Shown one piece after another: positions 34,026 to 46,222 of a stretch of DNA of 64,000 nt. A program made the position numbers and the translations under genes. Positions within the stretch are counted from its first letter, which is position 1, and every line of letters starts with the position of its first letter. Location: NCBI RefSeq assembly GCF_001039355.2, contig NW_019776168.1, forward strand, positions 534,183 to 598,182, written 5' to 3'. This stretch comes from Lingula anatina. Its lineage: Eukaryota; Brachiopoda; Lingulata; Lingulida; Lingulidae. Under the pieces are notes generated by a model. It searched no databases and was not told where the DNA came from. It saw only the letters and a list, made by a program, of their open reading frames with translations.

Positions 34026-34130
34026 GTAATAAAACGAAGGTTCATTGGTCCGAAGGTTCTATAGTGAACATTCGGACCAACGAACCCTTGACTAAAAACT
34101 GATGAAAATGCTACGATTTTTCGGATTCAA
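34026..34130. repeat. Palindromic GGTCCGAAGGTTC repeat, copy 1
   Basis: Contains TTCATTGGTCCGAAGGTTC, TATAGTGAACATTCGGACCAA and GAACCCTTGACTAAAAA. The two halves can pair as a hairpin around CTATAG. A related copy in the other orientation is at 53010-53165. Confidence 0.8.
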
Positions 34131-34379
34131 TGACCCCTAGGACTATCAAAACGCCCCCGATGTATAAAGTTTCCTTCACCACGAAGATTAGAGACGGAGA
34201 CACACTACCTCACTGACGAGGAGAAAAACAGCATTGCCTGTGCATATAAGAACCCACCGGAAGTATCCGAAGTCAAAAACAACAACTATATATACAGTAG
34301 ATCGATAAAATAGCAGATTGATGAATTAACAAATCTACATAATCGTTTCTTTCATACGTGATTTAAAGATATATTTACT

Positions 34380-34600
34380 TACCCGAAAATTCCTGCTTAT
34401 TTCTTCGTCCACCCACAGTGACTTTGTTGTTTGCGTTGGCGTGATGTGGGAATTTTGTGCTTCAATTACGTCTTGATAACTTTGTTGTTGTTATTTTGGA
34501 ATTTCCAGACGTTTCTTTCGTTCACTATTTCAGTTACAACCGGAAATCCCCATCGATTATTGAAAATGGGTTAGTGACATGACGTCAGTGATGCCCTCCC
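34380..34600 (-). promoter_or_regulatory. Possible minus-strand 5' UTR exon and promoter
   Basis: A block ending at a strong donor (TTTTCGG/GTAAGTAA at about 34382) has no long open frame and lies next to a CRE palindrome (34580-34587). It looks like a first non-coding exon of a leftward transcript; downstream exons were not identified. Confidence 0.3.
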
Positions 34601-35296
34601 ATGGCAAGGGACAATATTATGCGACGTGAAATCACACCAAAAACAAACTGAATTTTTTGGATGTGTAAGGAGAAAGAGAGAGGGAGAGAGAGAGCTAGGG
34701 AGCTTACTTACGCCTCGATTTGGTGAGCCTTTCAATGCACACTAAAATCTGGGCATAGGTAAACTCACCACATATGCCGTAATATGTGGACATATCAAAT
34801 TTAATTTGTCGGCAGCAATGGACTATAAATTGCATGAGTGAAAATACGTTTCCTATGTATTTTTGGAAATAAAAGTAAAATTATCATAGATACTTTTACA
34901 TAAGGTTAAATTGAATAATTGAATAATAATTGAAGAACTGCAGCTAAATGAAGGTTGTGTTTAGTGCTTAAGAAAGGTCGCTTAAAAGCGAAAAGGAAAA
35001 AGGAGAGAAAGTCCTCAAAATCAGTGGCTATGATGATGGCACAGTTCTGCAGAGTTGCGTTTTATTATCATCTATAGCGCTTTTAGAATACAATTGCATT
35101 TCCCTTCCAGCATTTGCAAGTATAGTTGTTTTGTATTTTAATTTAATACAATGAGTACGTTGTATCCTAGGCCTTACAAAGATGGGGAAGGTAACATACA
35201 TTTACAAGGCAGTACAACTATAAATAAAACATGCATAAGCATATAAAGACCTGTTATCACCAATGAGAAAACAGAAATTATCTCCAAAATACATGC

Positions 35297-35327
<31 letters not shown>

Positions 35328-35500
35328 GCGTGTGTAAGTGTCGTGCATTGATCAAGTTTGTGTAAATATAATTATCGTTAAGTGAAATCACTACCCACGA
35401 ATCGATATTTTTCTTTTATACTTTTTTCCCTATGTATATCGGTATGTGTTATTTTCCCAGTTTTTTTCTATTTCAACGAATATCAAACTCGTTTTTCTTA
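34601..35500. other. Intergenic DNA
   Basis: A GA-rich patch (34670-34694) and a (TC)n microsatellite (35301-35327). No gene seen. Confidence 0.5.
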
Positions 35501-35501
35501 C

Positions 35502-35617
35502 CTTTGATAGCCTCCCCGTAATGGACATAACGACCAAACATGTAAGAGAAAGGGTGTCATGGGTGAATGCTATCAAAATCCAAACCATAATGCAAGTTTT
35601 GATTTTCATACTTGGGC
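35502..35617 (-). pseudogene. Exon-like block with in-frame TGA
   Basis: 116 nt between a good acceptor (GACTTTGTAG) and donor (CAAAG/GTAAG). One frame reads PKYENQNLHYGLDFDSIHP, then TGA at 35557-35559, then HPFSYMFGRYVHYGEAIK. Both halves look protein-like. A single change of TGA to TGG would open the exon. No flanking exon or family was recognised. Decay, sequence error or chance are all possible. Confidence 0.35.
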
Positions 35618-35944
35618 CTACAAAGTCAACAAGTAAAGTAAGTTCAGCCAGACTCATTGACGTTGTATCAGCACTTGCATGATAATATACACAAGATCAA
35701 AACCTGAATTAATTTAATGAATTAAAAAATTGTTTTTGAATATTTTTTATTTAAATTTCTGAATAAATGGTTGCATCGGTTAAAAGCACCGTGTAAGCAC
35801 CGCCTCATTCACTGTCAGCACTGACCCCTCCCCCTTTCTTTTTCCTGTGCACGTGAGCACGAGCTACAGTCGTCAGCAGATGCGCAGTTGTGGATTTGAC
35901 AAATAGTTTAAGGTCACGGTGATAAAACATGACCCCAGTTATCA
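35618..35944 (+). other. Upstream region of the orphan gene
   Basis: Includes a C-rich CCCCTCCCCCTTTC patch (35825-35838), CACGTGAGCACGAG (35851-35864) and GATAAAA (35921-35927), about 20 bp before the first ATG. Promoter function is guesswork. Confidence 0.3.
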
Positions 35945-37282
35945 ATGCAAGGGAACAATCGCCTGTCTGTTGTTCAGTTGCCTCCTAATCAAAAACACAC
36001 AACTTGCAGTTGGGTTTGCAAGAGGATCGCTTGTTTGCACGCTGTTCATTCTATCATCAGAATAGTGGCTGAAGAGGAAAAAGTCAGTATGATAAAGAGA
36101 AAACGGGCGGTTCATACGGTGGTTGATAATTTGTTTTCCAAACGAGCTGTAAGAGGCATCTGTGAACGAGATGTAAGTAACGAAAAAAGACTCAGAGATA
36201 CCTCCAGACAAATAACTTTGGAAATGAAACATACAACCGAAGATTTCAACCAAGAAAATGATCGTCTTAGAAGACGAAGTTCTGAACTGAAAGGACTGCA
36301 AGGTAAACGCAAGACGGCGTCTATGAAAAGTTCTCATCTTGACGAACTTTTCCAGTTGACAGATGGAAAGACAGGAGAGCCTACTGGCGAGAAAAATGGT
36401 AAGATATCTATCGTTCCTCAGCTTGACACACCAACGATATCTGAGAAAAGCAATGTCGGAGAGGGGTTTGTCGCTTTGCCTGGGACCAGATTCGCACGTT
36501 GTCAGTCGGTTCCGAGCACTAAACGGCGTTTAACAGACCAGATTTTAGAAGAGGATTTATGTTTACGGACCTCAGACGACATTTCGGTACCGAGATGGCA
36601 GGAAAATAAAAAACACATATATCGCCATTATAACTATACAGTTAAGAATGGGGCTTCAACAAACACGCCAGTGTACCAAACAGAAGAGTTGCTTCAACCG
36701 ACCAGAATGCGATCGTTATCTCTTAATTCTACGAGTGAAGAAAGGACGGTCACAAGAGCCAGGACGCTGTCAAATTCTAGCGAAACCAGCATCTCATCCC
36801 GCGTTAGTCAACCTCATGGTTATGACAAGCAGCATAATGACAATATTAACGTTTTACGAAGCGTCAGTATTTCAACGTCGGAAACTGACGTTAGTATGCT
36901 TAATGAAGATGAGAGAAAAATACACGATTTCCTTCAGAAAAACACTCGCGCAGACATCAAAAGATGGGACAAACGCCGGGTAAACAGAATTTATAGGGAA
37001 GTTGTTCATCAGACGCCTATAATTCAACAAAAGCAGACATCTAAAAAATCAAGAAAAGCACTTCGTCTGCCACCCATGATTCTACCGCCCATCTATACCG
37101 TACCTCCCCTCCCTCTAGTCCCAGCTCATTTTGAAGATGACTCCCACCCTTCCCCGATGGAAGTTGCCTTACAGAATATTACAGACGAGCAGTGGGAAGA
37201 TCTTAAAGAATGTCGGTATTTGAGACCGAGACCTAAAAAATACCAGGTTGAAATAACAACGAGCACAGACTCGATGTTTTAA
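35945..37282 (+). CDS. Intronless orphan protein, 445 aa, unknown
   Basis: One uninterrupted frame, far longer than chance in this AT-rich DNA. I recognise no family. The N-terminus has a Cys-containing stretch (CSWVCKRIACLHAVHSI, about 21-37). A second ATG at residue 49 opens MIKRKRAVHTVV and could be the true start. Residues about 75-120 are charged and helix-prone (LEMKHTTEDFNQENDRLRRR). A Ser/Thr-rich middle (ARTLSNSSETSISSRVSQ near 275) is followed by a basic conserved-looking helix (DIKRWDKRRVNRIYREVV near 333-350), a proline-rich run (LPPMILPPIYTVPPLPLVP, 375-393) and an acidic segment. The C-terminus is DSMF, which fits a class I PDZ ligand (S/T-x-hydrophobic). No signal peptide or membrane segment is clear. 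A candidate AATAAA is at 38060-38065. It could be a lineage-specific gene or a retrocopy of a spliced gene located elsewhere. Confidence 0.75.
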   Translation: MQGNNRLSVVQLPPNQKHTTCSWVCKRIACLHAVHSIIRIVAEEEKVSMIKRKRAVHTVVDNLFSKRAVRGICERDVSNEKRLRDTSRQITLEMKHTTEDFNQENDRLRRRSSELKGLQGKRKTASMKSSHLDELFQLTDGKTGEPTGEKNGKISIVPQLDTPTISEKSNVGEGFVALPGTRFARCQSVPSTKRRLTDQILEEDLCLRTSDDISVPRWQENKKHIYRHYNYTVKNGASTNTPVYQTEELLQPTRMRSLSLNSTSEERTVTRARTLSNSSETSISSRVSQPHGYDKQHNDNINVLRSVSISTSETDVSMLNEDERKIHDFLQKNTRADIKRWDKRRVNRIYREVVHQTPIIQQKQTSKKSRKALRLPPMILPPIYTVPPLPLVPAHFEDDSHPSPMEVALQNITDEQWEDLKECRYLRPRPKKYQVEITTSTDSMF

Positions 37283-38347
37283 TTCAGTCTGAGAAGAAAA
37301 CCGTACACAGCTGTCGCGGTCAGTTCCTTTTTATTTAATTATATAGTTCAGAACTACTAGTGTCGTCCCTTTTTAATATGTTTCACATTACCGAGCATAC
37401 TTTAATATCACATGGCATAGTTCAAGTATTTTGTTTCCTTTAGCTGCACTTTTAATTCAAACGCACGTTGCCGTTGCACTAAAATTCATTATGTCCAAAA
37501 GAGATGGATAAACCCGACTATTCTGAAATGGCATGAACAATACCGGTAACTGTGAAAATAAGGACAAGACTGCGAGACTTAAGGCTATGTATTTCATTTT
37601 AAAAGTGCAGTCCTCGTCGTGTACAACTTGTAAAGCATAATAGGTTTACTATGACGTGTGATTTATAATCTTTCATCCTAATCATGTTTGGTGAGATAAG
37701 GAAATTCGGAGTGGGTAGTCAAGTTTTACAGCACTATAATGTGAACGGTATATCATGGAATGAATGCCATCCTCACTCGAGAGTACCTCTGAAAGCCGAT
37801 TGCATACTGCCATTATATATTTGTACAGGGACACACGTGGCTTTTATTTTTGTGTATGTCCGTTTTTGATCCATAATATTATAATTTTTACGGAATTTTC
37901 AAAAAAGAAGATAGACTTTATGAACTTATTGATATCGTTTAAACTCAGAAGTTAACAGGTTCCTGAATATTTGCCCTTTATGAAAAACAGCAATACACAG
38001 TAGAAACCTGCGCTAAGATTGAATCTTTTTGCGAGATTTTGTATATTTTAAGTGCACTCAATAAATTATATTATCTTTTAGAATACAAACAATCACGACG
38101 GTAAATTAACTTATACATTGTCATACATTTACCATATATTTTAACAGCAATATTTTTACAGTACCTTTTGAAATACATTTCAAGAACTGAACATTAGTTA
38201 TTGTTGGGGAATAGCAGTTATGAGTGGGTCGTTCTCGATGAATGAAAATTCCAGGAAGAAATAGCGTTGCCTTTTTTGGCAAATAAATTCGTCACAAAAG
38301 CACAGAACTCTTATTTTTCACATTATAGCGTGCACTACTACCTGAAC

Positions 38348-38351
<4 letters not shown>

Positions 38352-38380
<29 letters not shown>

Positions 38381-38449
38381 NNNNNNNNNNNNNNNNNNNN
38401 NNNNNNNNNNNNNNNNNNNNNNNNNNAAAAAAAAAAAAAAAAAAAAAAA
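38352..38449. repeat. Poly-A run broken by a 36-N gap
   Basis: A tracts flank the N run 38391-38426. It is a homopolymer assembly break, possibly a retroelement tail. Confidence 0.9.
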
Positions 38450-38766
38450 CGGCCTTTGGAAAGATGTCTAGATGAGGATAGCACAATTCAATTTTTTCAA
38501 CCATGTTTTTTCGAACTATTCGCGCAGTGTTGTTCGCATTTATCATACTATTATGCAATAAACTTGTATGAATTAAAAAGGTGAGAATTTGGAATATACT
38601 CGAATATGCTCACATTGGACGGAATTTTTATACAAATGCTAAATGTATCAAATTTTGGCTATATAAATATTTTTCGTTGTAAGTCATGCTTACTTCATAG
38701 GTTAGTCACCCAACTGTTTTCGTAGTAGTTTTAAATGTATTACTGGAGTTGCAATTTAGTCTAATT

Positions 38767-38772
<6 letters not shown>

Positions 38773-38813
<41 letters not shown>
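38773..38813. repeat. (GA)n microsatellite
   Basis: About 40 bp of GA dinucleotides. Confidence 0.95.
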
Positions 38814-38819
<6 letters not shown>

Positions 38820-39582
38820 GCATGCAACATAATCAACTTGACTAAATTGCAAGTCAAGTAACAGACTTCAAAACTTAATCATAGTTCATATTTAGGTAAA
38901 ATTATTGATTTGGAAATGGAAAAAACTAACCAAGTCATTCGTCTAAGAAATAATTTTCCAGTCAGTCCAGATCATTTGCCATGCCTGTTTTGTAATGATA
39001 TTATTGTAGATGCCAATTGACAAGACAAAAGACAAATATTAAACATAAGCTGTCAGTCAAATGTAAAATACTTCTGGGGGCATCTTGTTTATTTTGGCCT
39101 CCATCCAAAGTTGAGAACAGATACTTGTTTTGTTAGAATAAGGTTGTTACCTAATTATTCAAATGTACAGATAGTGAGTCATATAAAACAAAGTACAAAG
39201 AGCTCTTTTTATTTCCACTTCTTATATTCAAGGTATCCTTGGGACAGATAAATGACTTCTTAAGGTGTGACTGTACAGTATGTTACACTAATTGCCCCTC
39301 TGAGAAGATTGGGGGTGGGGGGGTGGGGGGCTTCAGGTGGCACAAATTCTCATTCTTTTAGCCTATTTTAGTTGGTGAAGGGCCACAATTCTTCACTACC
39401 TCAAGAATAGCTCAATGTTTGGTTGCTTAGAACATTTCTCTCTGTAATGGCTGAAACAGCTGTATTTCATATTCAAAGAAGCAGCTTTGACTCATGAATT
39501 TTTCCTTTGTTAGTGTGTTCAACTTTCAAGGTCAGTTTAGCCAATTGTTCATCAATGTTCACCTTTTATACTTTGTTAAGTT

Positions 39583-42500
39583 TTATTTCATGTCATATCC
39601 AAGTGGATCAAGATTACAGTCCAACAGTGCTATGGAGGAGTCTCTGAGAAGCTGTAGTAATTTTTGTAGTTCATCTTTTCTGAAGACCTAAAAGGAATAA
39701 AAATAAAAGTAAATAAATATAATTTAATGATTAACATATAATTCCAATTAATAGTCAATTTCAACAAATGAAACATCTTTATATGAACCTATAACAGCCT
39801 ACTTTTTCATTAAATACCACAATCTATTGTACCTTTCTTACAAAATCCTTAACAGTAACTAAAGTACAATAAAAAGAAAAAAATCTAAATGATAACAACT
39901 TTCCCTAAAAACTATGCCATTTAAAAAGCACAAATTCTGCTTATCTGAAATTAAGAACTTGTTTGTACTTCAAGCATCAAAATGCCTGTAATACCTATGA
40001 AATGTTTCAGGAGGGTTCTGGGAATTACAAACATCTAAGCTTATTTAGATTGCCCTTTCACATGATCTCCCAAATACAGTTGGTCTATTAAGAACAAAAA
40101 TCAATAATGCATGGGATTTTAAAACAACCATGTAAACACTCCATTAGGAAGAAATGTGTTTTGAATTAAGAACTGTACAAACTAAGTTACACACACACAA
40201 AACTGAGAGTAATTGGGATCAAAAAGTTCATGTGAAGAAAGTTCCCAAATTGTCTATCCTGAAAGATGAAGCATCACTCCTGCCTTGAAGTGGACAAATT
40301 TGAGTTTTAGCAGACATTAGTTTTATAATCTGGCCTGGCAGAAAGTTAAACAACTGAGATTCAAAACACTGAGTTAAGCTATGAAGTAACTTTTTTAACC
40401 ATTTTAACATATTTTGTTAAAAGATACCGAGGCAAAAATGAACCCATGTGGTGCACAGTAATAACACCAGCTGATAAGATCTAAATATAATAGCCTCAAA
40501 AATACTAAAACATCTGGTAACATTGGGCTTCTGATATAATACAACCATAAACTCAAGATTTACTAAAAGAATGGATCAAAGATGTGGATACCACCTCTAT
40601 AAATGTCATTATAATTTTGTAACAAATTATTTTCAACAGTATTCCCCTTAACGCCTGTTGATCTGTTATGTGAGGTGATATTATATTCAAGATTATATTC
40701 ATATTTTTCAATTACAGATATGATAACCTGATGGGACTACCTCACTGATAAAGATCACTTGTTTTGAAATCAAATTGTTTCATTATAAAACCTTTAATGA
40801 CACATTTTTCATCCAAATAAATAATTTTATACAGCACTGACAACTACATCAAGAGATTAATAATAGTAAAGCTAACACCCTAAACTTACTCTCACAAATC
40901 AACCTAATACTTTTGTTTTCCATCTTGGCACACAAACTATTTGATAAAAGCTGTAATACTCAACTTGAGTCACATGAGTGTCTTTTGCTATAATTAATCA
41001 CAGAGAAAAGCACAGAAATGTCTGGACTAAGATGAGATCTCCCTTCTGCTTGACACATTCTCTTCACATTATCAGTTCATTTTGTAAAATGCTTAGCTCT
41101 AAAACCAGCAGTCCAGTATTGACATGGTTCAACATTTGCCAGATTATCTCTGTGAATAAAGAGTGCTATCACTTAAGGTGTGCCGAATTAGTACCCTTAG
41201 ATTAAAAGCTATCAACAAGAAACTTCCTATGTAACTCAATTCTGTTTCTTTTATATTTGTATATTTCACAGCTCAAAATATAGTAGTTAAATCTAAAATT
41301 CTATACCCAACAATGCTAATAGTACATCACATGAAGACAAGTAAACCAAGTTCTATACAACCCACAAGGTGCTCCAATTATCCTACTGAAGAAGCAAACC
41401 AATGTTTTTCTTGCAATGAGTTAGGTTAAATAAAAATATAACATGATATCGCATCAGCCTCTCTCTCTGCCTACCTTGTACAAACCATGCTGTTCTGTAG
41501 CCACAGTGTCAGCCAGCTGCAAGCACTCTTTGTATTGTTCTGTGGCATGAAGGACGGAATGAAGGAGGAAACACATGGTGGGTAGGCACAGTTGACGTAA
41601 CAGCCTCATCTGGTGCAGCCGGTTCATATCTTTGGGTCCATCCTGACATAGCAAATGGTACATATTACAAATAAAATATTGCCTAATTAACGACAAGTGC
41701 GTTAAATAGATTTTTAAAAATGGAAAATTATATAAAATGCCATTACACAAGACCTAGTAGCTTCAAGTTCATAGATCTAGATACTATTTTTTTTCAAAAT
41801 AAATGAAAAGCCAAGTACAATCCTTGAGAAACAATAGCTCCTTCAACTTTAAATTCTGAAGGGAGAAAAAAAATGTTCTAGGACAAAACCCATTTAAGAG
41901 GATTCCTTACTACTGTCAGTAATAAATTTCACATTCCTGATCCAGTTTCTAATAGTTAAAGACTTGAGCTAGCATTTCAGAGATGTTTTGGACAAGACGC
42001 AGTATAGAAACAACACGAAGTGATGTGATTCCGAATACAAAACAATCAACACTTGATATAAGTCTGCATGCGTTGACTTACTTTACAACCAGAACAAGGT
42101 CAAAGGGTGCCACTATGAGTACATGATAACCTTTGGGATCATCTGCTTATCTTAAGTGACTTATTATTTCAGCTTCTTGTGAGAGGTGGTACACATAGAG
42201 TCTAACACTTATCTTTACGAGTATGGTTTTGAATACTCAAGACTTACATCATTTTATAAACACTTAAAAATAGCCATTAACTTAATGAATAAAAGATCTC
42301 TCAGTTACGTATCAAGGAAAAAAATCTTACAGAACAGTCAACATGCTTAACATCCTTGAAAAGTCTCCCAACCGTTTTCTGCCCATCTGACCCCTATATA
42401 CAGCTCTCAACTTAACCTTTAACAGTCTGTCCCTTCCTCTCTAGTCCCCTCCCGTCTCACTGACCAATCTTTACCCTCCATACCAACCTGTCTTTGATCT

Positions 42501-45500
42501 GCCATCCATCCTCCATCAACAAATAGTAAAACATTATAAATTCTCTCCACTGTGGTCTGAAAGGAGAGGGATAATTGTAGAGAATATTATCATTACCCAA
42601 TTATTTAGTGTATTGACTTGATTTTTTTTCTACTTTTTTTTTCATTTAAATGAATCAAAAACCTTACTTGGCACTGTTTTAGATTTTTTTTTTGGATCCT
42701 CTGCATAAAAGTACTTTCAACTTTGATATAAAAGCAACTAAGTAAGATAGTAAAGTACAAGCTACATTCCCACATACTTTGGTCTGTAACTCTAGAGAGC
42801 GGCGCCACCTATCCATATCTGCCTCATACTGTTTCTCCCTGTGCTCAAAGGCCACCCTCTCAGTGAAGCTGGCTTTCTGAGGAACGTCTGGCTTACTGGG
42901 CTTTGCATTGTGGTAGTGCTCAAACCAGTCATTAAAAGAATCATGGGCATCCTGAAGTGATGAAGAAATACTAGCCTCTTTGCTACAAACTATCTGCATG
43001 GTGTTTACTATAAACTCATTTCTAGTCAACATTTTGTTTAAACTATCACTTAAGAATTATGTGGTACCTTGGAGATCAGATACATGACACAATATTTTTG
43101 CAAGTCAGCAAATTATCACAGAAAAATTGAGGCCCACATCAGTATCCATAAAACTCATTTATACTCAAATAAGCAACACAATTCAATTTAAATTTCTTCA
43201 TACACTTTAAAATAACATACTATATACATCAATTTAATGTCCTTTTCACTCACCAGATAGGCCTTGTGACACAAGTATTCTCTGATTGCATTGTCATCTT
43301 CTGCTGGTAACTCTGTGGTACCATGCTTGATAAAAAAAGGAAAATATTACAATAAATTCAAATTAAACTGCATGTTTTTTCCTGTAAAATCTTATGTAAT
43401 TATTGTTCTGACAGTTGAAGAAGCAAATTTTCTTTATTTACTTGTTCTTCATTTTTACTTCCTCTTTATTTTCTGATGTGAAAGATGATAAGTCAATGAA
43501 AAACTTTGAATTATTTAAGTATCAGTCTTCTAACACTTCAATATGTGTAACTCATTTAATGTAAACACAAACCTGCATCTGACAATTTCTATATATTATA
43601 TCTATGGACCCAGGGGGTATTTTACTGAACACTTCTCTGGCTGCAGCATGCTTCTTCAAGGCTGTAGATATGTAACATGTATTAAAATAAAACTCTTCAC
43701 ATTCTCTTTTATAATCAAGTGTGAACAAATATGATGACACACACACACCCAGGCACACGCACAAAAAGAGATGCTTTAGACAAATGAGTGGTGTTTTCAC
43801 TTTAACAAAAGATACAAAGCTTTATTTGTCAGAAAGTTGAAAGAAAGAATGCAACTGTTGGAAGCTCAATTAAAATTAAGACTCTTTCTTACTGTGGACT
43901 GAGTTGTACTTTTCTTTCTTAAACTCGACACTCTGTTATGCATTACCTATGAAGGTCCTCATGACGGCATTGGCCTGCCGTACAGCTTCTGCTCTCTGGG
44001 ATGGATCAAACACCAGCCAATCAATTGCCTCTATCTTCTGATGGTCTTCCTACAACACACAACAAATACTGTAAATATTTGATAACAGGATTACTTTGAC
44101 ATACTAATCAGAATAGATGAGATGAATATGATAGCAACAGATACCTCATCTTACTTTGACATTTCAAAGAGAAAATGAAAGAAATGTAATCAAAACATGT
44201 AATTTCTAAGTCTTAAGAAACATCCTTCAATTTAGGATAAAAGTTTGTGCTTCACACACAGCCTACATAATGTGCTGAAATGACATTCACTGTTATCCCC
44301 ATGTAATAGATATATAAAGCACAAACACACCTCTGTAGTGGCAGCTTCTAAAGCAGCATCCCGGTCAATCTTAAAATCAGGCCCCTTTGTTCTTATTTTC
44401 TCCACCACTAATTTGGTTATATTGGGAATGTCCAGTCCAGCTTCTTCAGCTAGTGCCAAACATTGCTGCCTGGCTTCCCTGTCCTCTATACCTGTAGTAT
44501 AGGGAGGTATATGGTGTTGAATATGTGGCTTCAAATTGCTTATAGAGATGATTTTAGTTAAATTAATATCCATTTCGTAAACAGCACTCAAGTTTCACCT
44601 TTACATTTTATCAGTAGGGATAATTTTTTGAAAATCTAAATTTTTATTTGTGCTAAAATAAATGCAGTGGCTGCAGAATTTTTCAGTCCCTTAATCATGT
44701 TAGTCTTCTTGATAGTCTTCTTATGAAACAGGTATGTTATTACTTAGGTTGTCACTTTCAGCACCGACTCACAAATTAGGATAAAAGAAGCAGGTGCTCT
44801 CACCTTGTAAAAACCTAGCATACCACTCCAGCTGTAGGTCCTGAGGCAGAGTGGACACATAATGTGCAACCAGGGTGGTGTGTTTCTCCTCTATCAAACT
44901 CATCACATAGCTCTCTAGGATGAAAGTACACATCTCTTCCTGGAAAGAATGAACAAGAGTGAATAAAGGAAACAAAATATTGTCTACTTACAGAAAAGAG
45001 CGGTGTAACTAAATAATTGGTACATTTATATAAGAAAGATTGTCTCCTCAATAATTAGCCTAAGAAATAAAATGGACGAAAAACAAACATTTGGTGTAAT
45101 AATATAGACTAAAACCAACTACTTCTTGCAGGACTTCTATAAGACAGGAATCAACACTTACTTTAGTGGTTTTTCCTATAGTCCTGAGGAAGAGTACCAA
45201 GTGTGCCATGAAGCGGATAAGATGGTGTGGAGGCTTAATGCCAGAGTTTGACAACCAGCTGTACATCTCTTCTATTAAACCTAAATAAACCAATACATTA
45301 TCTGTTAGCCATAATCTAAACAAAAACAAATGGCAGTAATTTAATCAAATCTAAAAATGGGAAAAAATGACATCAGGCATACACTTTCATCTCAATAACA
45401 AGCACAGTGAGTGAGAAAATACATTCATTATTCATTTAATAACATTCTTCACAAAAATTCAGACAATGCATCTCTATGAAATTAATGAAAAATAAGTTTA

Positions 45501-46146
45501 AGGGTTACAACCCACGTTTTCAATCAGACATTTTGACATCCCTGCTGTTTTACCTAGCATCTTACCTGGCACATCATCTAGTATGATATACTTCTGAATT
45601 ATATGGTATTTTTCATTTGCCTCCAATCTGACCTCCTGAAACATTTTTGCAACAGCAGATTAAGAGACACCAATAACATTTTATGTTCTGGGTTTGCACA
45701 AAGCCCCATAAAAATTTTGACTCAAAAATGTTATCTGCTAATAAACAGGAATATTTCTTGCATTTGGAATAATATATGCTAAGGAGTTAAGAATATCTAC
45801 AGATCAATGCACATAAATGAATATTTTCACCATTCTTGCTGATAAAGACCTGCAATTCTAATGTGCATTGACAATAACCTGAACTCATAAATATAATCAA
45901 TATATGAACATATGTTATATAAATGAAAGCCTGGTGATAACAGCATCACTGTATTTATACATGCTACAGAAATATTTTTTTCAAAAAGGATCAAAACTTA
46001 CATCATTGTCACTTGCTTGAATTTCTTGAAATATTGCCTGTGGTGTTAGCCTAATGAAAAAAAAATGTTCATCATTAAGTCCTGAAAGTAACCATTCCAA
46101 TTATGCTATTAAAACCAATAAAATTTTCAAATTCTCCCCCCCCCCC

Positions 46147-46178
<32 letters not shown>

Positions 46179-46183
46179 TAAAA

Positions 46184-46222
<39 letters not shown>

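Larger units (their letters stand above)
37283..39582. other. 3' UTR of the orphan gene and intergenic DNA
   Basis: Holds possible poly(A) signals (38060-38065, 38557-38562), the poly-A/N gap (38352-38449), a (GA)n run (38773-38813) and a G-rich patch (39311-39330). On the minus strand an AATAAA at 39208-39213 may end NUP107. No further gene was seen. Confidence 0.5.

Noticed and set aside
35557-35559. In-frame TGA considered as selenocysteine
   Set aside because: No SECIS-like structure or known selenoprotein motif could be argued; TGG-to-TGA change or error is simpler.
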